Source: Porodaedalea pini
Taxonomy: Eukaryota > Basidiomycota > Agaricomycetes > Hymenochaetales > Hymenochaetaceae
Length of the DNA stretch: 64,000 nt
NCBI GenBank assembly: GCA_002794775.1
Contig: NBAY01000004.1
Coordinates: 124,001-188,000, forward strand
Direction: 5' to 3'
Positions 1-10,511 of the stretch are shown here, piece after piece. A model generated the notes under the pieces. It worked only from the letters and a program-made list of their open reading frames with translations, was not told where the DNA came from and ran no database searches. A program made the translations under genes and the position numbers. How positions within the stretch are numbered: the first letter of the stretch is position 1; each line of letters starts with the position of its first letter.

Positions 1-1319
1 AGAATCAAAAGAAGTTCAGAAGCAAAGCGCTCAAGCTTCGCTTATTAAAAAGAAAGTTTCCAACCAGAGACGGTTGTAATTTAAAGTTGGGGGTGGATGT
101 CGCATGTCAAAACTGTTTGACTATTCAAGACTAGCCTCACAACACATGGATCAGATGGCCATTATTCACATATTAAATTCTAGTCGCTTAGAACTCACAT
201 GGCAGAATTACCCCAGATCTCAGAAAATTTAATTAATTCAAAACAATTCATCGCTAACCAGGGGTATTAACTACTGCAAGGCACTAGAATGAAGGTACCA
301 AATAGGCAATATAAATCTAGATACATGGCAAGGTCCCCAATCAAATTAAACTAAAAGAACATATGAAAGTTCAGAAGACAAATAGCTGAGAGTAATAAAT
401 AACTCTGTTACCATGCATATTGTTGCATGGATATGTCAGCATTCCCACAGAAGTTTATGTAATATTATAAAAAGGGAATAACAAGGAATAACAAATGCAA
501 AATAATGGAAAGGCCTAGATCACATTCATAATGAATCCAGAACTTAGAGAATGCAGGTTTAGATCACTCTCTAATGGAAATTTGGAAGGATCTAGAAACA
601 AAGAAAGGCTGTGCATAGATTTGATTGGTTCAGTCTAGAACACAGTAGAATTCTGGCTTAAAGTAGGCCAGAAACATATGGAAAGATCTAGTTATGGGAG
701 CTAGAATATGTTGGAATGTACCAGAACATTTTGGTGGTGGTCTGGAATGATATGTAAAGGTTGAGAAGGTTCTGGAACAAGTATGTCTAGACGTCTAGAC
801 CTATTTATAGAAGACAGAAAATAGTATAAAGGAAGGGCCTCAGAGCTGCTAGCAAAGAGAGAGGGAGATGGAAATTCCCCAATAAGACAGACAGCCAAGT
901 GAATTGTCACTTAAGAGAGATACTCACTGGAGTATTCTAATAAGGAAATTCTCAGCTAACTGACAGCAAACTAACCCTCTATAGCTAGCTAGTGACTAGG
1001 TCCAACCTAATTAGCCAAACTCAAAATCTAAGTGTGAAAATCAGCAAGTAGTTGCTTGAGTTAAGGAAACTCAAGTATTCAGTAAAAGAGACTCAGTGAA
1101 AGTCTAAAGTAAAAGCTGGAAATCCTTGGTGGATTACTCAAGATCTTCAAGAAAGGAAATTGGTAAAGTGAATTAGGATATCTTAAACTGCTAACTTTTA
1201 CAGGTTACAATCCATCAGTACAAGAAATCAAAATCCCTAGTAAAACGAACAACTGGGAAAAGTTTTGACTTAACAACTAGTCCATTCAACCCCAGTGGAA
1301 CTGCAATCAACAGGATTCA
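1..1319. other. AT-rich LTR-like sequence, no gene
   Basis: I see no coding gene here. A purine-rich tract lies at about 83-97 and is followed by TGTCGCATG, which looks like a polypurine tract next to the start of a plus-strand LTR. TATA-like sequence followed by a purine-rich leader lies at about 800-870. A possible LTR end (TTTTACA) lies near 1200. These marks suggest a plus-strand LTR of about 1.1 kb, opposite in orientation to the gag frame that follows. No second LTR copy is visible in the window, so the call is an inference only. Confidence 0.35.
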
Positions 1320-4300
1320 CTATTTGATCTTACTTGCAGTACCAGCAAGACAGCGTACCGGTAGTAAATAATCTTCACCATCCCAACGATCGTATATTGA
1401 GTAGTCTTCTTCAGAAATTCTCGAAACCATGAATCTTTGGGCTGGTCGGATTGTTCGTCTTCGTTTTCGAATGCATTTTTGATCAAATGGATAAGGTACT
1501 CCCATTCCGAGACAGTCCATTGCTCCACAAGCGAATGTATTGTTGTAGTCTTCACTTGGTCATCCATATAGAATATATTTGCGTCTCCACCATGGAATAC
1601 CATGCTGAGAAAAGTGATTAATTAATTCAGGAATATATAAAAAGTTACTTTCCTGATTTATTACTGTCGATTCAGACAAAGCATATGTAGAACTAGCAAT
1701 GTCCAAATGCTCGATCGCAAATAATTCTGAAAGATCCTCTTGAGACAGAATATGGCTATTTTCTTCATTTGCCATATGTAGTTCCTCATTGAGACTTGAA
1801 GCTAATTCTTGAGGAAATTGAATAGAAGACAAAGCTAGTTGTTGTACATTCGATGAAGATGAGTCGGGTACAGAATGGATCATAGAGCCTAAATCCAAAT
1901 ATTGTTCTGTTTGAGACAAGTTGTTAACTTGTTCGAGAGTGCTGTAATTAACATTTAAGGCATTTGAGGACACACCTGGGTTTGCTGTGTTATGGATAGG
2001 GCAATCCTTGGCCATATGTCCTTCCTGTTTGCAGATGAAGCATTGGTTTTTCGATCTCATTTCATCCAGCTGCGCTTTTGTACACTGCAGGCACGGTTGA
2101 TCTGAGCGCCGCTCTCAATTTTCTCACCTTGGTTTGTTGTTGTTGTTACTGCCTCTTGGATTATCTGCCTGGCTTTGTTTCCTGTTTTTGTTTTGCTGTT
2201 GCTGTTGCTGGCTTGGGCTGGCTCGATTCACATTTACGGCAGTAGGGTTCATGCCACGGTTTTGGTTCCGTGATGAACTGTCTTTTTGATATTGACCACA
2301 CACGTGTTGATTTCCTCGATCTCGGCCTCTATTCCACAATCATGAGTTCTCCTGAACTCTATCTGGCTGGTTCATTCCTGACATGCGTGACTCTCGGTCT
2401 TCATGCCATTTGACTCCTAGGGACTCATTTGCCTTCTCAATATTCTCCAGGCGATCCTTGACTTCTTGGTAACTAACTGTTTCAGGACTCAGATTATCAA
2501 GGTGCAGTTGATGCTGATACTTGGGAAGTGCTCCGTCCCAAGCTTGCCTCAATAATTCTCTGTTCAATATGTCTCCGAGGTTCACAGCCAACATTTCCAG
2601 TTCATAAAGGTACTTTTTGATAGTCCGTTTGCCTTGTGAACACATCTGAAACTGCTTTCTCAGAATCTCTGAATAGTTTGAAGGGAAACAGAAATCCATC
2701 AGTTCCTTAAAGAACCTAGGTAAACACCATGCTCGATCGTTAACTCCGACTTTTTGCATATAGAAATCCATTGCCTTTCCTTTCAAGAAACTAGGTAATT
2801 CTCCAACCTGATCTTTTGGGAAATGAACTAACCCTGATCTCTTCATATAATGATTAGTTTTGAGTACGAACTTAGTGTACTTGGTTAAGTTCGCTTCGCC
2901 ATCATATGGAGTTGGTGGAACAGGCCTCGAGCCTTGCATTTGGACCTTAAGTCTTAACATTTGCTTGTTCCACTTTTGTTTTGCTAACGATTTTCGGTTT
3001 CAAACCTCTTCGGGGTCATCTGACAGGATTTCTGAAGGTTCCATTAAGGTTCCTTCATCTGAATCTTTGCCATCCGAACTGTCTCCATCACCTGGTCCTC
3101 CATTTCCATTGCTGGGATCCAAAGGATTTCTGGGATTTACAGATGAGTATCTAATTGCTTGGTTCAAGTAACTACTTTTACTCATGTTCTTAGATGGTTT
3201 GACAGATGAAAATCTGTTTTGTCTTTCTTCTGTATGCAGATGGTGTTCCTTCTCTTCTCGGTACATCCTGTTCTTGGATTTCCCTGCTTCATCCACTCGA
3301 GATTTACCTTTACCGGCTAATACAGCTAGCCGACGTACAGGACTCCAAGCCCCACGCAATGACGATCTCGACTTGGTATGTGATGGCGACCTCGAGAAGT
3401 CATCGCTTCCATTCGATCCATCTCCCGGATTGCTGGGAGGTCCGTCATCACCGGGGTTCTGATTCCCTTGTCCTGGTAACTTCAGAAACTCGATCGGAAC
3501 ACATTCGGGTTCCTGAAGATATTCCAGTATGCTCAAACTTGCGGGGTTCTGGGATTGGCATTTGTGGGATTGAGAACGGGAGCGAGAACGGTATCAACGG
3601 TGAGTTCTATCCTGTTCTTTCTGCTCTTTTTCCATTCTTTCTTTCCTTTCTTTCAGCGGGATATCACACGAAGCGGCGGATTCATGCGGCAAAGAGGGTG
3701 TGTAGGTCACTTTGACACCGTCATCCTTTTTGTTATTCACTTCAATCTGTCGTCTTTCCTTGATAGACTGTAAGTATTGAATCTGGGCATCAATATCAAG
3801 ATCGCCTTCAGATTCAAAGCTTATATTTCCATAATTTCTGAAATCTGCCATTTTTCCTTTTGTTATGGCAGTATTTCTAGACGGCCCTTCTATTCTACTA
3901 AACGGAGTGGCCGTATCGCTCAGGTACATATTTTTGTGAGTACTTCCAGAAGTTACTGGGAGCAGGATCGCACTTGTTTGCACCCACTCTCGGAGTTCTG
4001 CAAGTTTTGCTGAAATTTGTCCCTCTTCTTTCTTGACCTTTCGTTCTTCCTTACGCTCGGCCTTGGACCTTGAAGAATGGGTGATCTTCTTGGATTCACT
4101 ATCAGAAAATTCTTGAGAATGCTGTACAGTTGCATCATGCCCTTCTGTGGACCCAAACTTGACTATATGCACTCGGTCTCGGTGTGAATCTAACGATCGT
4201 TCCGCCTCTCTTTCATGGTGGAAGATCCCCATCTTATGGCGAATGTTCTCTTGGTATTCAGGGATCGACTGAACAATTGGCAATGACGTTCACCCATGTT

Positions 4301-5007
4301 CAGTGCACCAATTCAATTCGTCTAGATCAATACTTTTGTGAAATGGAGTCACTTGATCCGATCTCAGGGCTATGTTACTGGCTGAAGATCCTACTACCTG
4401 GGTGAATGTTCATCTTGCTCTCACGAATGGTTCTTCAAAATTTTCATATCCTTCTGATGGTGAGAATTGGGACCTGGAACTAGGTCTTTCTACCTGGATT
4501 TCTCAGTCTACCTCAGATATGTAAGATAATTCTTCATTATTGTCTATTGAAGTATCTACTAATGTACTCAACCCAGTTACATAAGTGCTCTGGGGAGTTT
4601 GATAACCGATTCGTGGCCTAGCCGCATTGCTTCCAACTCCTGGTTCTACCAGAGTGAGTGAAGGTTCCCTCAAAGGGAAATAACCAGCGGGCCTCCAGTC
4701 CGTGTTGGATGAGGTCTTATCGCTCTGGTTTGGGTTAGGCTCGATGCCACCCAATTCACCGGCACTCGACCCGACATGACCCTGATCGTGCGGGGAGGCT
4801 CTGTTTGCCTCGTGCTGCGCATTCTGATTGCGCAGTACGGTGACCCTTGCCACAGCCTCAGGGCTCGGTGGGAGAGGGGTCATGTGTGGGGTCACTTCCG
4901 CGACTCTCGAGGTGAGTATATGCGCATCAGTACTCACCGGTACTGACTGTTCTGCTTCCGTGGTCGCTTCGCTGAACACTCTCTGAGCGTTTGGGGAGAG
5001 TTGCTCC
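1320..5007 (-). pseudogene. Decayed LTR-retrotransposon gag polyprotein (main part)
   Basis: One minus-strand reading frame runs from the hAT junction at 5007 to a TAG at 1320-1322 with no frameshift. It is interrupted only by TGA codons, at 4503, 4410, 4290, 3594, 3000, 2340, 2124, 2115 and 1560 (lowest coordinate of each). A Retrotrans_gag-like region lies at about 2340-2960 and includes the segment KGKAMDFYMQKVG. A glutamine run lies near 2200. A CCHC zinc knuckle (C-x2-C-x4-H-x4-C, CFICKQEGHMAKDC) lies at 2001-2042. This architecture matches the long gag proteins of Ty3/gypsy-type elements in Agaricomycetes. No protease, reverse transcriptase, RNase H or integrase follows below 1320, so pol is missing or lies elsewhere. 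The N-terminus continues on the far side of the hAT insertion. All stops could derive from CGA (Arg) by C-to-T change at CpG. Confidence 0.85.
5000..5007. repeat. Left target-site duplication of the hAT element
   Basis: GTTGCTCC, identical to 10394-10401 on the other side of the element. An 8-bp duplication is the hallmark of hAT superfamily insertion. Joining the flanks across one copy restores an open gag frame. Confidence 0.93.
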
Positions 5008-5032
5008 TATAGTTGCCATTGTCCGGTCCAGG
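5008..5032 (+). repeat. hAT left terminal inverted repeat
   Basis: Begins TATAGTT and ends GTCCGGTCCAGG. It matches the reverse complement of 10369-10393 at 21 of 25 positions by eye. Confidence 0.85.
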
Positions 5033-5184
5033 GTCCGGCTCTCCTGCTATTTTTCTGGACCGAGCGGACCAAGCTGGACCCTGGACCAGACCTGGACTGG
5101 AAGGATATTTGTGGGAGTTAGAGACCATAAAAAATTAGTTTAGCATCTGATTGATAACAACTAATTTTTGTCATCAACTTCACC

Positions 5185-7760
5185 ATGGATCCCGACAAGC
5201 CTGCATTGTGAGCAGATGGTACACTGAAAGATGCCTTGGAGATGGACTGGGTTCATTCTCCAAGTGCTGATACAGTAATGCTTCCACCAGCTCTGGAAGA
5301 ACCCCTGTCTTCTATTGATGGGCATGCAGTCTCAGAAGCCAACACTGTGGGACGCACATTATGACATCATGCACCATCATCCAAATACAAGGAAGCCATT
5401 GCAGCAGAGCATTGCGATTGGCAAGTTGACACACCTGGTGACTTCACAACCAAAGCCAGTGTAGTCAACAAGCGGAAGGCAGACAAGACAGATAATGGAT
5501 CAGCAACAACTGTGAAAAAGCACAAGACACCAGTCAAAGATGCAAAAAACACAGTGAAAAGTGAGTTCAGTTCCTCCTGTATTTGCATCACTCTCTTAAA
5601 AATTATAACTCCATAGCATCAAAGCAGACTGATGAAGCAGTCATAATTCATCTGACAGATGGATATGAATCTGGCGACAATGAGCACAGCAACTCTCAAA
5701 ACAAGCAGAAGAGGAGTGAGCTAACTGCTGATATTCTCACTGTGGCAGAAGAGATTGAAATTGACGGAAAGAAAGGGTACAGGTGCACAGTTTGCATGTA
5801 AGTCTTTTTGCTGCATCAAAATCATTCCATGAAGCAGAGACAGAGCCATTCATGGTGATCTGTAGTATTGTTGCAGTGACACTGGATATCTTGTCTCTAT
5901 CAGATACTAATACTTATTGCTGTATAGGAAACAACGAGCTGAACTCCGAGCTGCAAAAAATCGAGGCTATAAGGATATTCAAACTGACTTCCTTGGGAAT
6001 TCAACAACAATTTGCAAGCACATCTCACGCAAATTTAACAACCACTTTGTGATATACTGGAAGGCATGCAAAGAGAAAGGTATAAATTTTCATGTGCAGT
6101 ATTTATCTGAGCAAGACCAGAAGCACTTCAAGTGAATGAAGAATGCTGAAAACCCTGATTCATTGGAAACAATGTACGTTGATCAATTTTTGAGTTCTCA
6201 GTATGATGAGGCAGTGTGGATTCTGTTCTTTGCTCACAACAAGTACAGAACACGCAATCAGACCACACTTGAGGGATTTCTCAAGTCATCAACATGGGCA
6301 AAAGATGAGCTGCTTGAGCTCATCATGATTCTCATTGTTGAGACAGATCAGGTATGTTTATTATTTCACATTCATTTTGATTTTTTTTGCTTATCAGTAT
6401 TCAGGCTCTCAGTGTCGTTGAGTCCAAAACATTTCATGATTTGCTTAACTATCAGCGTGGTGTGAAGGCAAAGGACACGGACATACCACGCCACACAAAA
6501 CTGACACAGTTTGTGGAACAGCGTGCATGAGATGTACAAGCAGAACTCAAAGAAGAACTGAAGGTGTGTATTAAATTTTTCTCGCCTAACAGCATTCAGA
6601 TAATTTTTTGAAACAGAATGCTCCTGGCAAAGTTTTGCTGACATTTGATGGGTGGATGTCCAAAGTCATGACATCATATATAGCAGTGACGTGCCACTAC
6701 ATCAATGAGAAATGGGAACTTGTCTCGCGGCTCCTCTCCTTTCATGAACTTGATGGCACACACAGTGGTGAAAACCAGGCTCAACATCTCTATGATGTCG
6801 CAACTGAGTTCAATATCATAGAGAAGGTATGGTTGCTATAGTTGGATCTGTTGCTGTTGGCCATTTGCTTACAATGCGTGACAGCTCATGAACATAACAT
6901 CAGATAATGTCTCTGTGAATGATGTGACACTCCAAATCTTCGCCAGCCTATGCCATGAGCACACAGGGGTTGAATTTGATCCCAAAGAACAGCGTTCACA
7001 GTATGTTATGACAAACTTGCTACGTTTCATGGACAATACTGAGAATACAAACTTGGCAGTTGTTACTCCCATGCTATTGCCCTAGCAACTCATGCATTTA
7101 CAAATGCTCTCAGTAACAGGAAGCTGAAAGAATGCAAAGCTCAAATTGAAAGCTCAAAGCCCATTGATGTCACTGGAGAGGATGAGGAAGATGATGAGGA
7201 TGTCAACACTCTCTTGTCTGTTCTTGAGGCCACCGTCAACTCAGATCAAGGTGTTAGCAAGGAGCAAAAGGTTATTGTGAAGGTCTTAATGAAGGTCTGA
7301 GCATTTGTTGCAAAGGTATGTCTCCATTTAATCTTCCCTCTGCGTACTGAGTTCTCTTTCTTCTGACAGGTTCGCCGCTCACCAGCAGCAAAAAAATACT
7401 TCAAGTCTTGTGTCGAAATGACACCACTGATGGATGAAGAAACAAAGAGGCTTGAACTTGTTGCATACTGTGCAACTTGCTGGGAGACATGGGAAGGTGT
7501 CCTTGAGCGTATGATTGTGCTACAAAAGGTGTGATTTCCATGACTTCCACTTCGACTCTCAGATGTGGATATGCAGATGAACACACATCTCATGTACTTT
7601 CTCATTTGCTACAGCTGGTCAATTACTTCACCAGCACTGTGGACGACTCATCTGAGGTCCCAAAAGTTTCCCGAGGTCAACCTCGATATGAGTCATTCAA
7701 GTTCACGGAACTGGAGTGGGTGTTCCTCAGTCAAATTCTCAAAGTGCTCAAAGTGGGTTG
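5185..7760 (+). pseudogene. hAT transposase, 5' part (zf-BED and RNase H-like core)
   Basis: The first ATG is at 5185. Coding blocks separated by short introns include a BED-finger-like stretch (GYRCTVCM at about 5777-5803, then histidines near 6020-6050). A block at 6617-6826 contains LLTFDGWMSKVMTSY and ELDGTHSGEN, characteristic of the catalytic core of fungal hAT transposases. A block at 6886-7070 includes ITSDNVSVNDVTLQ. Later blocks at 7090-7300, 7370-7530 and 7610-7755 have acidic and helical composition typical of the insertion domain. In-frame TGA codons interrupt several blocks, for example after KPAL near 5208, after FK at 6133, after EQRA near 6529 and after VLMKV near 7298. I found no TAA or TAG stop within the blocks. 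The gene then breaks off into the captured cargo and resumes near 9736. It is non-functional as it stands. Confidence 0.85.
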
Positions 7761-7797
7761 TTTCATCCTCTTCTTTTCTCCTTGGCCTTGCTGTTGT

Positions 7798-7945
7798 CCG
7801 TGGCCAGTAAGTAGGCACGTTGATGGTGGAAACCAGATCAACAGTCATCCATTCGAGTCATGTTTCGCATCGCTGTTCTCCTCTCGTTCACCCTCCTCGC
7901 CATTGTCAGTGGCCAGCAAGTAGGCATGTTGATGGTGGAAACCGC
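7798..7945 (+). pseudogene. Captured GH7 signal-peptide segment, partly duplicated
   Basis: An ATG at 7860 opens [20 protein letters not shown], which has the hydrophobic core and the SGQQVG cleavage region of basidiomycete GH7 cellobiohydrolases. A near-identical copy of the end of this segment (GTGGCCAG.AAGTAGGCA, then GTTGATGGTGGAAACC) precedes it at about 7798-7834. A short tandem duplication of the mature N-terminus has therefore occurred. The reading frame runs straight into the PRP8 fragment, which replaces the next 20 or so residues of the cellobiohydrolase. Confidence 0.7.
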
Positions 7946-8775
7946 AAGCTCCATAATGACAAACGTGTACATCTCGGTGCACTCAAATACATCCCCCATG
8001 CGGTCATGAAACAACTCGAAAACAGGGAGCAGGTCCACAAAGTGCCTGTCCTCTACCATATCACAGGTGCAATCACTTTTGTCAATGAAATTCCATGTGT
8101 CATTGAGCCGGTGTATCATGCTCAGTGGAGCTCCATGTGGCTTGCTATGTGTCGTGAGAAGCACGACCGTCGACACTTCAAGCATATGTGCTTCCCACCC
8201 TTCAACGACGAAGAACCTCCTCTCGACTATGGGTACAATGTGCTGGATGTGGAGCCACTGGAAGCCATTCAACTTGACCTGGATGAGGAGGAGGACAGTG
8301 CTATAATTGATTGGTTTTATGACCCGAAGCCATTGATTGACACTCCGCACGTCAATGGTTCGTCCTACAAATATTGGTTGCTTTCACTCCCCATCATGGC
8401 CAACTTGTATTGACTCAGTCGGTCACTCCTCTCAGATCACACTGACAGCAACTCGAGTTACTTGTTCGACAAGAAGTCTTTCTTCACCTCTAAAGCACTC
8501 AATCTGGCCATTCCTGGTGGTCCTAAATTCGAGTCTCTGTATAGGGACATGGACTCTTTTGACAAGGTTTGGAACGAGTTCAATGACACCAACAAGATCA
8601 TTATTCACCAGCAGATTCGTACTGAATACAAGGTTGCTTTCCCACACCTGTACAATTATCTTCCACGTTCTGTGCATATTTCACCTTACCATACGCCGAA
8701 GAACGTCTACATACACACAGACAATCCTGATTTGCCTGCTTTCTACTTCGATCCGCTCATTAACCCTGTCTCCTC
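7946..8775 (+). pseudogene. Captured fragment of splicing factor PRP8 (N-terminal region)
   Basis: Translation gives [20 protein letters not shown], then [83 protein letters not shown] and [16 protein letters not shown]. This order matches the strongly conserved N-terminal part of Prp8, the U5 snRNP protein at the spliceosome core. The full protein is more than 2000 residues; only about 270 are present. An in-frame TGA at 8411-8413 falls where Prp8 has NLYRL, so it is again a CGA-to-TGA change. A few substitutions at otherwise conserved positions suggest relaxed selection. The fragment is embedded in GH7 sequence inside the hAT element. The functional PRP8 gene must lie elsewhere in the genome. 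Confidence 0.9.
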
Positions 8776-8819
8776 TCCCATCCAGCACTTTCCGTTCAAC
8801 AATGTACCAGGAGCGGCAG

Positions 8820-9735
8820 CTGCATGACCCAAGATGCATCTGTCGTGCTCGATTCGAATTGGCGCTGGGTGCCTGACACGGGTGGCTACATGAATTGCTA
8901 CACTGGTAACGAGTGGGATGTGACTCTGTGTCCCAATGACATGACATGTGTGGAGGACTGTGTGCTCGATGGTACCAACTACGCCAGAACATGCGGTATC
9001 ACGGCCTCTGGCAACACGCTCTCGCTCAAGTTCGTTGCGAACGGGCTGTACCCTACGAACATTGGTTCATGCCTGTATCTCATGGCTGATGAGAGCCACT
9101 ATGAGATGTTTGATTTGAAGAACCAGGAATTCGTGTTTGACATCGATATATCGGATCTTCCATGTGGTTTGAACAGCGGTCTGTTGAAGTTCCCAAACAA
9201 CAAGGCTGGCGCAAAGTATGGAACCGGCTATTGCGATATGCAGTGCCCACAGAACATTAAGTTTATCAATGGCGAGGTGTGCTTTCTTGTATTTTCATGT
9301 GTAAACCCCTGTTTTGACTGTCAATTTACTGGCAGGCGAACGTGGAAGGCTGGGCACCGTCGAGCAACGACGAGAATGCCGGAACAGGCCAGTACGGCTT
9401 GGCGGTCATCACACTTCACGTCTACACTGTTCGGGCACACAGTGCGGCAATAGCGACGAGCGGTACGATGGGATTTGTGACAAGGACGGCTGCGATCTTA
9501 ACTCGTTCTGGATGGATGACAAGATGTTCCTTGGCAAGGGCACGCCGGTCGACACAAAGTCGAAGTTCACGGTTGCGACTCAGTTTGCCACCGTTGATAA
9601 CACAGCGACGGAGGTGCTCTATGAGATTCACTGGCTGTATGTGCAGTACGGGAAGGTGGCCCAGAAGTCGAATTTGAACATTCCTGGCATGGAGGCGTTC
9701 GACTCAATCAGGGAGTATATCAATAGAAATCTGTG
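8820..9735 (+). pseudogene. Captured fragment of GH7 cellobiohydrolase
   Basis: The frame reads [77 protein letters not shown] and IKFINGE, the standard order of a GH7 (CBHI) catalytic domain. An intron with good splice signals (9277-9335) is retained between FINGE and ANVEGW, so the capture was from genomic DNA. After GTGQYG the expected CCxEMDIWEAN region, which carries the catalytic acidic residues, is missing, and the frame shifts. The frame recovers at ERYDGICDKDGCDLNSFWMD and runs to IPGMEAFDSI. The C-terminal third and any cellulose-binding module are absent. The protein could not be an active cellulase. Confidence 0.9.
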
Positions 9736-10217
9736 ACTGCTTCAGCAAGTCCTGTAGGTACTCCGCAGAATGAGAACTCGTCTCCTGCTACAACAACTGG
9801 CTTTGGCACGAGGAGGCTACAGGCTGCAGCTGAATGAAGGCTACAACACAAGAGCACAATGCCAAAGGTGGCTAGAGAGGAGTTAACATGGTATCTCGCA
9901 GACCCGCTCGTCGAACAAACTAATGACTTTGACATTCTCATCTGGTGGAAGGTGTTTATCATACAACCTTTCTTATTTATCCTATTCTTACTTTCTTCTA
10001 GGGAAACACTCCCCGCTACCCTGTTCTTTCTTGTGTCGCAAAGGACTACTTGGCTATCCAGGGTTCATCTGTGCCATGTGAACGGGTTTTCTCAGGAGCA
10101 GGTCTGGTGGATACCAAGCACCGTAACCGCCTTCTTCCTGAAACATTTGAATACATAGAGATCTTAAAGACGCACTACAAAGACCTTTGTAAAAGCACAT
10201 TTTTGTCTCAAGCGTAA
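9736..10217 (+). pseudogene. hAT transposase, C-terminal dimerisation region
   Basis: After the cargo the transposase resumes with a serine/threonine-rich linker containing a TGA near 9834, then REELTWYLADPLVE and FDILIWWK. An intron at 9952-10001 follows, and then NTPRYPVLSCVAKDYLAIQG, SSVPCERVFSGAG and LLPETFEYIEILK, ending in TAA at 10215-10217. The W-W-K..YP.L...A.D.L...S..ERVFS signature is that of the hAT C-terminal dimerisation domain. It confirms the superfamily and the plus-strand orientation independently of the TIRs. Confidence 0.9.
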
Positions 10218-10368
10218 ATAGAAACAATTCCAACTTTTCTTCTCAGTTTGTGAGCGGTCCAGGTCCGGTCCAAAAGCAGTTCAGTTAGGGTCTGGTCCAG
10301 GTCCAGGCTGAGCAGAAAAATCCAAAATGGTCTGGGTTAAGGTCCAGTGACATATTGCCTGGACCAGA

Positions 10369-10393
10369 CCTGGACCGGACTGCGGAAACTATA
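10369..10393 (-). repeat. hAT right terminal inverted repeat
   Basis: Reverse complement starts TATAGTTTCC and ends GTCCGGTCCAGG, matching the left terminus at 5008-5032. Confidence 0.85.
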
Positions 10394-10401
10394 GTTGCTC
10401 C
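10394..10401. repeat. Right target-site duplication of the hAT element
   Basis: GTTGCTCC, an exact match to 5000-5007. Confidence 0.93.
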
Positions 10402-10511
10402 TCGGCGGCCCCGAACGAAACGCGCCGCCTCCAAATTCCTGCTCGGGCAGCCGTTACTTGAACTACGTGTTCGCGTCCTGCTATTGTGTGTAGTGTTCTT
10501 GTATTCGACAT
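10402..10511 (-). pseudogene. N-terminus of the hAT-interrupted gag frame
   Basis: Read on the minus strand, an ATG at 10511-10509 opens MSNTRTLHTIAGREHVVQV and stays open to 10402. If the hAT element and one 8-bp duplication are removed, 110 plus 28 bases join to the codon at 4979, an exact multiple of three. The frame continues into VFSEATTEAEQS. The start codon and the first 46 codons of the retrotransposon gag therefore straddle the hAT insertion. Confidence 0.8.

Larger units (their letters stand above)
5008..10393 (+). mobile_element. hAT DNA transposon carrying captured host gene fragments
   Basis: This is a 5386-bp element bounded by 25-bp imperfect terminal inverted repeats and the 8-bp duplication GTTGCTCC. 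Subterminal DNA at about 5035-5105 and 10255-10370 is packed with GGTCCAGG and CCTGGACC motifs, as expected for transposase-binding repeats. In order it holds the 5' part of a plus-strand hAT transposase (5185-7760), a duplicated signal-peptide-like segment of a cellobiohydrolase, a PRP8 fragment, a larger GH7 fragment, and the C-terminal transposase dimerisation region (to 10217). The transposase carries several in-frame TGA stops, so this copy cannot act by itself. The cargo sits inside the transposase gene and splits it. The element was inserted into codon 37 or so of the retrotransposon gag frame and is therefore younger than it. Confidence 0.92.
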
